DNA of 64,000 nucleotides, taken from positions 57,566-121,565 of the forward strand of contig KV919004.1 of the NCBI GenBank assembly GCA_002049455.2, written 5' to 3'. The notes under the pieces were generated by a model that saw only the letters and a list, made by a program, of their open reading frames with translations, was not told the origin of the DNA and searched no databases. Source of the stretch: Porphyra umbilicalis (lineage: Eukaryota > Rhodophyta > Bangiophyceae > Bangiales > Bangiaceae). The first letter of the stretch is position 1. Each line of letters begins with the position of its first letter. Shown here one piece after another: positions 1 through 9,633 of the stretch. Position numbers and translations under genes: made by a program.

Positions 1-834
1 GGTGGTAGCGACGCTGCGCCGTCCAGCCCCGTCACTGCCTGCCGGTCATCTCCCCTCTACGGCACGGCGCAGCACGCGGCGCGGTGGTCGGTGGCCGGGG
101 AGGTAGCGGCGGCGGCCACCGCCATCCCCGCCTGCCCTGGCAGCCGCCGCCGCCGACGGCGACCGCGTGGCGGCCCTTGCTGGTTGGGAGGGGGGTGCCG
201 CGACGTGGCACGCATTGGCTGCCCCACGCCACTCCGCCGCCACGGCGCCGCGCACCACTGGCCGCGGCGCCCTGTGCCGGTGGCCATCGGGTGCTGGCGG
301 GGGGGGTGCCGACGCTACGTCGCCCCCCCCCGCCGCGACCGGCGGGGCGGCCCCCCCCGGCACCGCGCCGCGCGACGCGGCTTGGCCGCCGGCGGCGGCG
401 GTGGTGGCGGCGGCTGCGGCGGAGGCGCTCCCCGCCCGCTCGGCTGTCGGAACGGCCGCCGACGGCGCCACGTCCCCGTGCCTTTCGGCCGCGGCGCTCG
501 CGGCCGCGGCCACCACGCCGGCCGCCTGGGACGCCGGCGGGGCGGCGCCGGCGGCGCGGCCGCTCATGGGCACGCCGGCGGCGGCCGACAGGCAGCCAGC
601 ACCCAGTATAGGCGCCGCCGTTGGCCGCCCCCCGCCCCGCCACATGGCATGTGTGGCCGTTTTACCGCCTGAATGCGAGGTCCCCCCGAGCAATGAGGAG
701 GCTACAACGGCATCAAATCGGATGAGAAATTGACGTTGAGCAGCAGAACGCGAGAAAAGTGGCCCCATCGCAATGGCGTCATGAGGGGAATTTGGATCTA
801 AATCGTTTGCAACTCTACCCCCTCTCAGGCGTTG
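1..834. other. GC-rich low-complexity stretch, no gene assigned
   Basis: Several frames on both strands stay open here, but their products are runs of Arg, Pro, Gly and Ala with no recognisable motif. That is what about 75% GC produces by chance. A gene entering from beyond the left edge cannot be excluded. Confidence 0.5.
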
Positions 835-896
835 GAAACGGCCCCCACGATCTATTCTAGAGGTTTAATCTCTAGAATAGAACGTGGGTCCGTTTC
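835..896. repeat. 62-bp near-perfect inverted repeat (hairpin)
   Basis: Left arm 835-862 and right arm 870-896 are reverse complements around a 7-nt loop. The inner 12 bp pair perfectly and the outer part has one mismatch and one bulge. It sits in AT-richer DNA away from any convincing gene. It could be a tiny foldback element or a structured RNA. No target duplication was seen. Confidence 0.7.
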
Positions 897-2873
897 TCTT
901 GAGATCCTATCCGTCCGACACCAATTCTTAGCAACTGGCCGCTGATGAAGGCTTAATCTTATCCCCACCGGAAAATAAAAATATGGCTCGCCTCAGGAGA
1001 GTCTGGCGGGGTCGGCCGTTTTTTCCGTTTCCGCTGGGGCGCTTCCTTTCTTCTACTGGAAAATGCACCCAAGAAAATGTCTGCACCAGTTCTTGACACA
1101 ATGATTTCTCATATGAGAACGGCTCGGAATCGCACATTACAGTCAGAAAAACTTAGTTTGAACGGAGTATTTGATCATCTGGAGCCCCGAGTTTCCATCC
1201 TTGTGTCGCCTTCGACCACACGAAGGAGCTGTGTGGACAGCGAAGGGAGCGCGTGTAGCTCTAGACGCTTCGCAGACGAGGGGCACATGAGTTGTCGAGG
1301 AACCTCTAGGGTCATGAGACTCAGAGGGTTGCTAAAACAAGACTTTGGGCGGGGGTCGAGGATAGAGCAGGGGGGAGGGAGGGGGGGAGGCGGGGGGGGA
1401 AGGCTGCAGGCTAAGGACAGACGTGGGGACGGGGGGCGCACCGGTGGGGGAGGAAGGGGGGCGGATGGGAAGGGGGGAGGTGGGTTAGGGGGGCTCAGGG
1501 GCTATCAGATGGACGATAAAATGATGAGTAAGCCTGTGCTGGTACGCAGGGAACTGGGACAGGGTTGTGCTGTGGTGACATGAAGGGCGGGGGATGGGGG
1601 GGGCGATGGGTAGCCCTGAAAAACTCGCACAGTACAATGTGACCACGAAACTCGGGCTCCAGAGCCGCTCTCATGTGCTGACCACACCTCTTCGTCGACC
1701 TTGACCGAGAAATCGGCCCATACAGCCACTACGGGGCTCCGGGGTGCATCGGAGTGACTCGACATCCGGATCCCTGCGGCGAACGCGGGCGGGAGCAAGA
1801 CGCTCCGATCGGAAATCACTGGAAGGGCTCTGTGGACGCGGAATTGCACCGATCCGGCCATGTACTTTTTCCTGCTCTTTTCCAGGGAAACACGCTGTTC
1901 TCGTCCAGGAGTGCTCCGTTTGAGGAGCACAAAGCATCGTTGGAGAGCTGATGAGTTCACGAGTCCAGTGGTGTGACTCAGACCGCGCTGATATGCTTTG
2001 TTTATTTTATAAAAAACAGTGAACTGCGCCGTAGGCGGTTCCGGAGCATGCCCAGGAACCCGATTTCATATGTAAACACTGTGGATTTCCCACACAACCC
2101 CGATTTGCTAAGAACTGGTGCAAGTGTCAAGAACTGGTGACAGACGGATACACGCACACGACGGTGTGCCGTTGGAGGGCCTCTGGGAAATAGCCTCGCG
2201 CCGGGTCCGATGCCATATTTGATGCTGTCCTCGGGAGACGTCGGTGCGCCTGTCATCCACATGGGGCACCAACAGCGATGGAAATCTCGGGAGATTTCCG
2301 CCGCACGCCCAGGTGGAGGGGCAAACGACCCACGGTCGTGCCGCGATGCGTCTCGCAGTCACCCCGTCGCCCTCCCGTATCCTTGGTGTGTCGTTGACCG
2401 CAGGCCTGCGGCCTCAATGGCTCGTCACCTGTGCGGCTAGTGTACAGCGCAGGGGCCGTCGACCGACTCTACCCGCTCCCACTGCCTTTCCGTAGACGGA
2501 ACCTTCAAGGCGAGGGGCGCCAGCGCACGCATGCACACCCCCGCCTCGTCTCCACCGTCTGTCGGCAGCCGTGAGGGCCTGAAAACAAGGGATTGGAGGG
2601 TGGTACAACCTGTGTCCCCTTCCTGGGTCAGAGAAGGAAAGGGTGCGTGTCTGGCCGGACTCAATCACCCGGCCTCCGACTATATCAAGGCTGCTCCGTT
2701 GCTCATCGTGGCGGCGCTCTCCGCAGGGCCCCAACCGCCGCCCTACCAACGCGCACTGCTCCCTCAACGACACGAGTGGACGACGCCATACCCTTCCCTA
2801 CACTCGACCCCACCCCTGTACCTTGCCTTACGGCAGCCTTCGCCGTGTACCGTCCCCCCCGCTGTCCAAGTCG
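897..2873. other. intergenic, no supported gene
   Basis: Open frames are short or are G-rich low complexity (1360-1500), and none shows a domain. A transcript here cannot be excluded. Confidence 0.4.
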
Positions 2874-2882
2874 GTATATACT
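2874..2882 (+). promoter_or_regulatory. TATA box of the RING gene
   Basis: A TATATA core lies at 2875-2880, about 40 bp before the ATG at 2921. That leaves room for a short leader of roughly 10-20 nt if transcription begins about 30 bp downstream. The position helps choose the ATG at 2921 over upstream in-frame starts. Confidence 0.6.
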
Positions 2883-2920
2883 TTTCCCCCCCCTCCCCCG
2901 TGCCCACCACGCGTTTTAGC

Positions 2921-3664
2921 ATGGTCACGATCCCCGTTGCTGTGCGTGACATCTCCTCGCTCGACCCCGGCGAGCTGGTGCTCATTGCCCTCGCGGCCAT
3001 CCTTGCCTGCATCGGCTTCACCGTCGGCCTCATCGCAACCGTCTCGTGGGTCCGCCGTCGGCGGGCCTCCGATGGCTCGGACAATGTCTTGTCCCCCGAG
3101 GCGGCCGCTGCGCAGGCGCCCACGTCCTCGCGTCGCCACTGGGGGCTCGCGTGGTGTTTTGGGCGCACGTGGCGCCGCTCGACCGCGGCCCCACGCCCGA
3201 CCCCGCCGCCGCCCGGCACACCCCTCCGCGCTGTCCGTGACGCGCTCGTCGCCGGCACAGTGCGCGCGTCGCGGGACCACGACCGCTTCTCCTGCGCCCT
3301 GTGTCGCACGCGCCTGAGTATGGACGGGGGCGCCGACGGTCGGGGGATGCCCGACGAGGGGGCGACGCGAACGCCCGCCGCAGACGGCGGCGGGCGCCCC
3401 GACGGCGGCGGGCCGCCCGTCGACTTGTCGGCGTTGCACGGTGTGGTGGTGCCGCCGCCCGCGGAGGCGGCAGCGGCAACGGCGGAACTCGATGCGGCGG
3501 TGCCACCCGGGCCCGCCCCGTGGCTGTGCACCCTTTGGTGTGGCCACACGTTCCACGCCCGCTGCGTGGCGCGCAGGGCGGCGGCGGCCGGGCCGGGCGC
3601 GTCGTGCCCCGTGTGCAAGTTGGATGTGGTGGAGGGGAGGGAGGGTGTTGTGGAGGAGTTCTAG
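2921..3664 (+). CDS. membrane-anchored RING-H2 protein, probable E3 ubiquitin ligase
   Basis: The 247-residue product has one hydrophobic helix at about residues 19-44, followed by a basic RRRR stop-transfer, so it is probably a single-pass membrane protein with a cytosolic tail. The tail carries a RING-H2 pattern: C125-x2-C128, C207-x-H209-x2-H212-x2-C215, and C229-x2-C232. By family knowledge such domains bind two zinc ions and recruit an E2 enzyme for ubiquitin transfer. The loop between the second and third metal ligands is about 78 residues, much longer than usual, and rich in Gly, Asp and Ala. The open frame extends upstream to 2531, but the TATA box at 2875 makes 2921 the likely start. 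No intron is needed. Substrate and membrane are unknown. Confidence 0.8.
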   Translation: MVTIPVAVRDISSLDPGELVLIALAAILACIGFTVGLIATVSWVRRRRASDGSDNVLSPEAAAAQAPTSSRRHWGLAWCFGRTWRRSTAAPRPTPPPPGTPLRAVRDALVAGTVRASRDHDRFSCALCRTRLSMDGGADGRGMPDEGATRTPAADGGGRPDGGGPPVDLSALHGVVVPPPAEAAAATAELDAAVPPGPAPWLCTLWCGHTFHARCVARRAAAAGPGASCPVCKLDVVEGREGVVEEF

Positions 3665-3750
3665 CCGGCTGGTGTGCCGGTGCAGGCGTGGGGAGGAGGC
3701 CACGCGTGGCCAGTGTGCCATGGATTGCATTCTTCGCAGGGAGCTTGAGC

Positions 3751-3782
3751 GCCCGTCTCCTTTCCAACGGAGACGGGCTTTT
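3751..3782 (+). terminator. perfect 10-bp hairpin followed by T run, after the RING gene
   Basis: The arms gcccgtctcc (3751-3760) and ggagacgggc (3769-3778) pair perfectly around an 8-nt loop and are followed by TTTT. It lies 87 bp after the RING stop codon. The form is that of a bacterial intrinsic terminator, which is unusual in a nuclear gene. It may instead be a 3'-UTR structure. Confidence 0.5.
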
Positions 3783-4330
3783 GTTCGATCGCCGTAGCGA
3801 TGCGCTGCCAAAGGTTATGTACTTCATGATACCCCCACTGCAGCACCCTCTACACAGTCTCCCCACTGCTAGGAGCAGCTTCTTCTTCAGTCTCGGTAAA
3901 TCTATCCCACGCCATCTCCTCCCACTGCTGCGCACGCAGCCCGGCTGGCCACCCAGGAACGGAAAGACGGCGTCACGTCGGGTGCGTCTGCTGCCGATCG
4001 GGGCAGCGCTGGGTCTTGGCACAGGCGATGACAGTAATCAAGATTGCACGCGTTCGGAGGGATGGCAAGGGATAATGCATCGATAAGAAAGAAGAAAATC
4101 CTACGAGCGAGGCATACATCATTGCGTCACTCTCACAAAATAATCAAATAGAAGAGCGGCTGCTTGTTTATTCCATGCGTCGCTTGATGTAGGAGCGCGT
4201 CACGATCATAGCTGTCCGTGTTTTTGAAAATCCCATTGACCCATGATACGACGCACCCCCGGTACACGCAGGAGCGACGGTGGCCATCATGGCAGAGATG
4301 ATCTCGGCGCGACTCGGCGCCACTGGCCAT
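3783..4330. other. intergenic, nothing recognised
   Basis: AT-richer DNA between the RING gene and the next promoter region. Open frames are short and featureless. Confidence 0.4.
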
Positions 4331-4444
4331 GGATGCGAGCAGCGCGCCCGGGCGCGCGCAGCAGCGCGCCCAGGCGCACGCTGCCCTCATCCAACGCGCT
4401 GCTCACATCCAACGCCTAGGCGCCTAGGCGCGCTGCTCGCATCC
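4331..4444. promoter_or_regulatory. 18-bp perfect inverted repeat plus 18-bp palindrome upstream of a TATA box
   Basis: The sequence at 4331-4348 is the exact reverse complement of 4427-4444. A perfect 18-bp palindrome built from two CCTAGG cores occupies 4413-4430. A degenerate extra copy of the half-site lies near 4396-4412. The cluster ends about 50 bp before the TATA box at 4496, so it is a plausible dimeric-factor binding region. The function is inferred only from position and symmetry. Confidence 0.5.
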
Positions 4445-4495
4445 AAGGGCAACGGCGCCTCGAGGCGCAGAGACCGCCACGCGCTCTCATGCGCG

Positions 4496-4503
4496 TATAA
4501 AAG
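4496..4503 (+). promoter_or_regulatory. TATA box of the small secreted-protein gene
   Basis: TATAAAAG is an excellent TATA match. It predicts transcription start near 4525-4535 and a 5' leader of about 135 nt before the ATG at 4666. Confidence 0.7.
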
Positions 4504-4624
4504 TCGGTCCTGACGGGCTCCCCTCTCGCTCGCACTGGCACCGCCAAACCCACAACCATTCACCAACACGCTGCCACGCTCGCGACTGCGCCCATCCACC
4601 CCCCTCGACGAAGCACACAAGCCG

Positions 4625-4669
4625 ATGCACAAGCCGCCCCCCGCGACACAGCTGTCACGTCTGCCATGA
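4625..4669 (+). other. upstream ORF overlapping the main start codon
   Basis: An ATG at 4625 opens a 14-codon reading frame (MHKPPPATQLSRLP). Its TGA stop shares the bases ATGA with the main start at 4666. It lies inside the predicted leader. Overlapping stop-start arrangements of this kind usually lower main-frame translation or couple it to reinitiation. The effect here is inferred. Confidence 0.5.
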
Positions 4670-4977
4670 CGCCACTCCTCCACAAGGCGCTGCTCCTCCT
4701 CGTGGCCACGACGGCGCTGCTCCTCCTCGTGGCCACGACGGCGCTGCTGAAGCTAGCCCCGACGGGCGGCACTGCCGCGCCCGCCGACCCCGCCAGCGCC
4801 CCCGCTGCGGTCCCCTCCGTCTCCCCGACCCACCGGTGCGGCTTTGCGAGCGAGTGCGTCGGCTTCCTTCGACGCAGCCCGTGCGCCCAGCCGGCCGACG
4901 AGGCGTTGCGCCGCACGTGGCACATTCCCAAAGAGATGCACTTGTGCATGAGGTGCCGCTGGGACAGCATGCGCTAA
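4666..4977 (+). CDS. small secreted cysteine-containing protein
   Basis: The product has 103 residues. Residues 1-30 form a strongly hydrophobic signal peptide that contains an exact internal duplication of the 9-residue block ALLLLVATT (24-bp-scale tandem repeat in the DNA). After a Pro/Ala-rich spacer (31-55) come five cysteines at 58, 64, 73, 94 and 97, the last two as CxxC. Small size, signal sequence and clustered Cys suggest a secreted or cell-wall protein stabilised by disulfides, but no family was recognised. Support for a real gene comes from the TATA box at 4496, the ATG at the end of a sensible leader, and composition unlike the surrounding low-complexity frames. An upstream ORF overlaps its start codon. 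Confidence 0.65.
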   Translation: MTPLLHKALLLLVATTALLLLVATTALLKLAPTGGTAAPADPASAPAAVPSVSPTHRCGFASECVGFLRRSPCAQPADEALRRTWHIPKEMHLCMRCRWDSMR

Positions 4978-5453
4978 GGCGGGGGGGGGGGGAGCGGCGC
5001 CCTCGGGTCGTGCCGCCACCGCTGACGGGTCGCTATGCAATGGCCGACCACTGAGTGCACCATGCGCGGCCAGTGAGTGTTCGGTGAGCGCTTGTACGTG
5101 ACGTGACACCCAACCACGTCCCCGTGGGTGAGACCGCCGAGGGGGGGAGGATAGCCCGACTTGAAATGGTGGCGGGGGCGGGGTTGGCCGGACAAGCGTG
5201 GCGCGGTGACTGTCCGGTCCTCCCAACGCCCGACCCGCACTCCCATACCGCGACGCCTGGGGCGCGCTGCACGCGCCCGACACAAGTGAATCGAGTGAAA
5301 AACACCCGCGCCCAGTTAGAAACACCAACACAGCAATGCCCACGCGGACGCACACCACCCACGGGGAGGAAGAATATGACGCTGCTACGCCCCACACGCC
5401 ATCCGCCCCCCCCCCCAGCCCGCCCCACCCCCCTCCCCAGATTCGCTCCCCGC
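4978..5453. other. intergenic with G12 homopolymer
   Basis: A run of 12 G begins at about 4981, just after the stop of the secreted-protein gene. The rest separates two convergent genes and shows no motif. Confidence 0.4.
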
Positions 5454-6697
5454 TCACGCCCGCCCCACGGCCATGGCCGCCGCCGACACGGCCGCGTCCA
5501 GCCGCCCGACCAGCGGCACGAGGTCGGCCAACCCCCGGTCCTCCGCCTCGTAATCGTCCGTGCCCGCGTCCGACACGTCCCACCGGTCTGGGTCGGCGCC
5601 CTCCCACCCCCCCCGGCCGCCATGGCCGAGCCGCCTCCGCCGCCACCGCCCGACGAGCTGCCGGCCGACGAGCTGCCGCCGGCGCTGCTGCTGCTGCCGC
5701 CGCCGCCGCCGTCGACACCACCGGCGCCGCCGCCCAGCGGCGCCCCGTTTCCCCCCCCCCCCCCGCCACCGACGCGTCGTCGTCCGACTCTGAGTCGGCG
5801 TCAGACGCTTCAAAAACGGACCGCATCGCCTCGTCTTCGAGGAGCATGAGCTTGAGGGAAAAGGTCGGGCGGTCAGCGGCGGGCGCCGCCGCAGCGGGCG
5901 CCGCCGCCGCCGGTGCCGCCGCCACCGTCGCGCCGCCGCCGCCGCCACCGACAGCGGCGCCGTCGGCGGCGGCGGCGACCGCGGGCGCCGCGCCTTCGCC
6001 GCCACCGCCACCGCCGGCGGCCGCATCAGCGCCGGCGGCCGCGGGCGCCTCGGCGGCCACGCCGGCGCCCCCCCCTCCCCCGCCCCGCCGCGCGGCCATG
6101 GGCGCCATCGCCAACGCGCGGGTAGCGTCCCCCCCACCTCTGCGTCGGCCGGCGACGGCGGCAACGCCGTCGCCTCGCCGTCAGCCCCCCCCCCCGCCAC
6201 CGCCGCGGCCGCCACCGCCAGCGCCGGCAACACGAGGCAGCGGAGCACGTCGGCCGGGAGGAGGGCGAGGTAGTTGAGGGCCCCCCCGCGCGGCGCGCCC
6301 GGCGGCGCCAGCGGGCGCCGCGACGCGAGCACCGCCGCCCGCGACGAGGCCACGACGCGCGGCTGCGCGTCGTGGCAAATGGCGTCGGCCATGGCGGCGA
6401 GCGCCGCCGCGCGGGCGGCGGCAGCAGCGGCGGCGGCGGCTGGGGTGCCCGCACCCCCCACCGCCGACGGGACGAGGAGAAGGTCCGCCCACACGGCCCA
6501 GTCGCAGTAGAGCCGCCACAGCGTGCGGTTGACCGTGGGGGGGGCCGACGTGAGGGGGGCCGTTGGGCTGCGCCGGTGGCGCAGGGGGGTGGGGGGGGAC
6601 GGCGGGGGGGGGGCGGGGGGGGGGGGGGGGGGGGGCGCCCGCCGCCGCAGGCGCGACGGGCGTGGCGGGCATGGGGGGGGGCGTTGGAGGGGGGGGG

Positions 6698-6739
<42 letters not shown>

Positions 6740-7524
6740 CGATCGACGGCCGCCCGCGCGGCGCGCCCCCCGCCCTCTGACGCCCGCACGCCGTCGAGCA
6801 GGGCGGCCATATCCGAGCTCGTCAAAAACCCGACGCCAACCTCGGCGCGCCACGCCGACAGGGAGCAAATGTGGTCGAGCACCCCATCCATCATCCGCCG
6901 AAACGCGTCGAGCGGCGGCACATAGTCCCCCCCGAGCCGCCGCCGGTCGGCCATGTGGTCGACGAGCGCCGCCCAAAAGCTCGGCGCCAACTCCCCCCGC
7001 ATGATGGAGAGGCCCTCGGGGCTCTCCGCCTCTGCAATCGTCGACAGGATGAAGAGGACAACGTCGTTGCTCTGCTCCATCGACACGGAGCGCATAAAGT
7101 CGTAGAGGTAGTCGGGGATGGCGAGCACGTACACGTTGCGGAGGAAGAGGGCGGCCGCTTCGGCGCCGTCAAAGCCATTAGCGGCGACGGCGCGCCAGAG
7201 GAAGGCGTTGACGGCCACCTCGGCTTCGGTGGTTGGGTACACCGAGTAGCCGGCGACTTCGGTGGAGAGGCGGAGGCACGTGACGGGCGCGAGGGCGGCC
7301 CGCATCGTCGCGCCGTCAACGGACACGACCGTGCGGCGGCGGCGGGGGCCGCCGCCGCGGCCGCCGCTGCCGCCGCTGCCGCCGCTGGCCGACGACGAGC
7401 CAGCAGCGGCGCCGACGGGGGCCTTGACAACGACGGCGGTCGGGGGCGGGTGCGCAAAGAGCAGGCGGCTGCCAGGGGGGAGGGAGCTCAGCTCCTCCTG
7501 GCTGTACACCTGCATCCGCGTCAT
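5454..7524 (-). CDS. uncharacterised helical/Ala-Pro-rich protein; frame broken at three homopolymers
   Basis: Coding runs on the minus strand from ATG 7524, where the leader before it is low complexity. Residues 1-270 contain convincing globular sequence with hydrophobic helices (for example FLRNVYVLAIPDYLYDFMRS and DAFRRMMDGVLDHICSL). The sensible frame then changes near 6603-6642 (long G run), where the next frame gives TVNRTLWRLYCDWAVWADLL and NYLALLPADVLRCLVLPAL. It changes back near 6185-6196 (poly-C), where the frame gives SLKLMLLEDEAMRSVFEASD. It changes again near 5750-5764 (poly-C), ending in an acidic tail and a stop at 5454. Each change coincides with a homopolymer of 12 or more, so sequencing or assembly length errors are the simplest explanation. 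True polymorphism or pseudogenisation is possible. Family not recognised. Confidence 0.55.
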
Positions 7525-7747
7525 GGCGGCGTCGGGGGGGGCGAGCGCCGGTCGGTGGGGAAAGGGGGCACGAGGGGGCGAGAGAGGAGGGGGAAGGGGG
7601 GACGCACAGAGGGGGAGACACGCACGAGCGGGGAACGGCGGTTGAAGACGAATAGCGACGAGACGGTCGAAACAAGATGCCGGCCGCGAACCGACGGGCA
7701 GCGTCGTGGCACAGCAAACCGATTGAGGGACAGAGGCAGAGGCGGAA

Positions 7748-7793
7748 GAGGAGGAGGAGGAGGAGGAGGAGGAGGAGGAGGAGGAGGAGGAGG
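7748..7793. repeat. (GGA)n microsatellite
   Basis: About 15 uninterrupted GGA triplets lie in the region that would be the 5' leader (as CCT repeats) of the minus-strand gene starting at 7524. Confidence 0.85.
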
Positions 7794-8210
7794 AAGAAGA
7801 GGCGGAGGAGGAGGCGGAGGAGGCGACACAAGTTGCCGCGCAACGGCCGCCACCGCCGGGTGCCCTTGTACGACCCCGCGCACAACGCGCATGCGGCGTG
7901 GCACGCGCGGCGGACGGCGGACCCCCCGCACGCGCGCACGCGCGGTGCCGGGCGCGCGAGTGCCAGCCGCCGGCAGCAGGGCCGTGCATGCCCCTTTCGC
8001 CGAGGGGGCGGGGGATCCTGACGTGAGGGGTGCCGGCCGGCCAAACCGCCGGCCGAGGGGGTCGCCGGCCAACGGGGCGGCGGCGCCACGCGCGGCGTGT
8101 GCCACGACCGGGCGGGACGGCGAGGGGTGAAGCCAGTGGCAGTGGGCCTCGTGCGCACGGTCGGGGCGGAGGCGGATCTGGTCGACGGGCCGGTCGTGAG
8201 TGGTGGCTGC

Positions 8211-8495
8211 TCAGGAAGCAGGAGGCGTGGCACCTGCGAGGGGAAACACGAATGGGTGCCACTTGACGATGATCACCAACTCTGCCGAGCTGGACTTAGA
8301 TCGGTACTCCACCACTGAAAGCGCGTTCGCGAAAACACCCTGGACTTGCAAAACGATAGAACTGTTTTCACACGACGAAAGATACATAGGCAAGTCGAGC
8401 GCCGCGTGGGTGAGCGTCACCTGCACGACCGGCGCCGCTTGGGAGCGCACGTACGAGCGGGAGATCAGAAAAAAGGAGACGAGGAAGGCGGCCAT
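8211..8495 (-). CDS. small protein with N-terminal hydrophobic segment, unknown
   Basis: An ATG at 8495 in a strong context (GCCGCCATGG) opens a 94-residue frame. It begins with a hydrophobic helix (MAAFLVSFFLISRSYV), suggesting a signal anchor, followed by mixed, non-repetitive sequence with many beta-branched residues (VVQVTLTHAALDLPMYL, AELVIIVKWHPFVFPL). Composition is far better than the surrounding GC-driven frames. The frame stays open upstream to about 8627. A stop at 8634 separates it from another good-looking stretch in the same frame, so it may be the last exon of a longer minus-strand gene (see 8634-8910). No family recognised. Confidence 0.45.
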   Translation of the reverse strand: MAAFLVSFFLISRSYVRSQAAPVVQVTLTHAALDLPMYLSSCENSSIVLQVQGVFANALSVVEYRSKSSSAELVIIVKWHPFVFPLAGATPPAS

Positions 8496-8633
8496 GGCGG
8501 CGGTGGTGGCGGTCGCCGACGTGACCACCGCTTGCTGGCGTAGGGGGCGCTCCGCCCACCGCCGCCGCGGCGTCCACGGCGGCCCGCACGAGCGGCAGCT
8601 GCTGCCGTCGGGGGGGTACCCGCCCACTGGTGG

Positions 8634-8910
8634 TTAGCGGCCGCCCGCACGCTCCTCGACGACCAGCGCTTTGTCTTCGTCCGAGGGGGGGTAGGTGATC
8701 GCCGCGAGGAGCTCCTGCCGCACCCACCGGAGGGTCAGCAGCGGCCGCCACCGCCGTGGCGGGCGGCGGCTGCCACCGAGGCACGGCCGCCACCATCCGA
8801 GCAACCACCGGCCGACGCTGGCTGGGCAGTCGTCGCTTTCCGCAGCGCAGACTCGAGGCCGAGCTGCGCGATGCGCACGTGCGCGGCGGCGACGCGGTGG
8901 ATGGGGAGGG
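8634..8910 (-). CDS. partial coding stretch, possibly an exon of the same minus-strand gene
   Basis: Two good-looking segments lie close together. One near 8910-8815 contains RIAQLGLESALRKATTAQ. The other, near 8740-8634, contains LRWVRQELLAAITYPPSDED and ends at a TAA. They are in different frames, separated by about 80 bp without a long homopolymer. A short intron or a frameshift is therefore required, and no clean splice pair could be chosen. Function unknown. Confidence 0.3.
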
Positions 8911-9309
8911 GGGGTATGCGGGGCCACAGAGGAGGAGGGGGGGGAAGAAGCCGTCGATGGCACGGGGGGGCGGGCGGCGGGGTGGAGCTAGAAAATAGCA
9001 GGGGCGCCACGCCGCCGCCGCCGCCGCCGCCGGCACCGCCGCGGCCGCGGCCGCCGCGGCCGCGGCCGCCACTCGCTGCCGTGTGCGGGCGCGCGTCGTG
9101 TGCACGGTCGTCCACTGCTCACCGCCGCGTCGGCGGCAGGCGCGGCGGAAACACCGCCAGCGGCGGTGGCCGCCGCCCCCACCCGCCGCGCGCGGGTGTT
9201 GTGGGAACGGACTCGACCACAAAGACCGCAGCGCCAACACGACCCCCTGTTTGAAAACTCAAAAGCGACTTCCCCCACAGGTCTTCCCGCACAGCCCGAT
9301 TCTGGCCAA

Positions 9310-9588
9310 CTACCGCAGAATTGCGACATCATGGCCGTTCGTGGTCGCGTCCACCTGCACCAACGACCCCGTAAACGCCGCATCTGCCCTCACGTACCTT
9401 TTTAACCAATATTCTGCTTCTGCGGACCGTACGGGCGATGAAGACGTCGCCACCTCTAGCAACTGCACATAAAGATGCGGACAGCCCCGGCGCATGTTCC
9501 CGTCGTCAAGAAAGCGCCGAGGGACGTCCTCCAACGGCGTAGGGAGCCAAACGGACGGCCAACCACGTTTTGTCAAGTACTCCCGCAA
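9310..9588 (-). CDS. partial coding stretch (exon or relic), no ATG
   Basis: The minus-strand frame gives about 92 residues of balanced sequence, including CPHLYVQLLEVATSS and EAEYWLKRYVRADAA. It has no in-frame ATG at its beginning (an upstream TAG is followed by TTG) and runs into a stop at 9310, where CTGCG|GTAGTT could be a splice donor. It may be an internal exon of the same locus as 8211-8910, or a relic. No family recognised. Confidence 0.3.
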   Translation of the reverse strand: MREYLTKRGWPSVWLPTPLEDVPRRFLDDGNMRRGCPHLYVQLLEVATSSSPVRSAEAEYWLKRYVRADAAFTGSLVQVDATTNGHDVAILR

Positions 9589-9633
9589 CGTGCACTAGAA
9601 AATTTGACTTTTTTTTCGACGTGTGGGTGTGGG

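Noticed and set aside
84-733. Long overlapping open frames in all six registers
   Set aside because: Products are Arg/Pro/Ala/Gly runs expected from high GC. No start context, motif or codon logic favours one.
7524-8262. N-terminal extension of the minus-strand protein to 8262
   Set aside because: The extension includes a Ser run from the (GGA)n microsatellite and Arg/Pro low complexity. The ATG at 7524 is followed at once by globular sequence.
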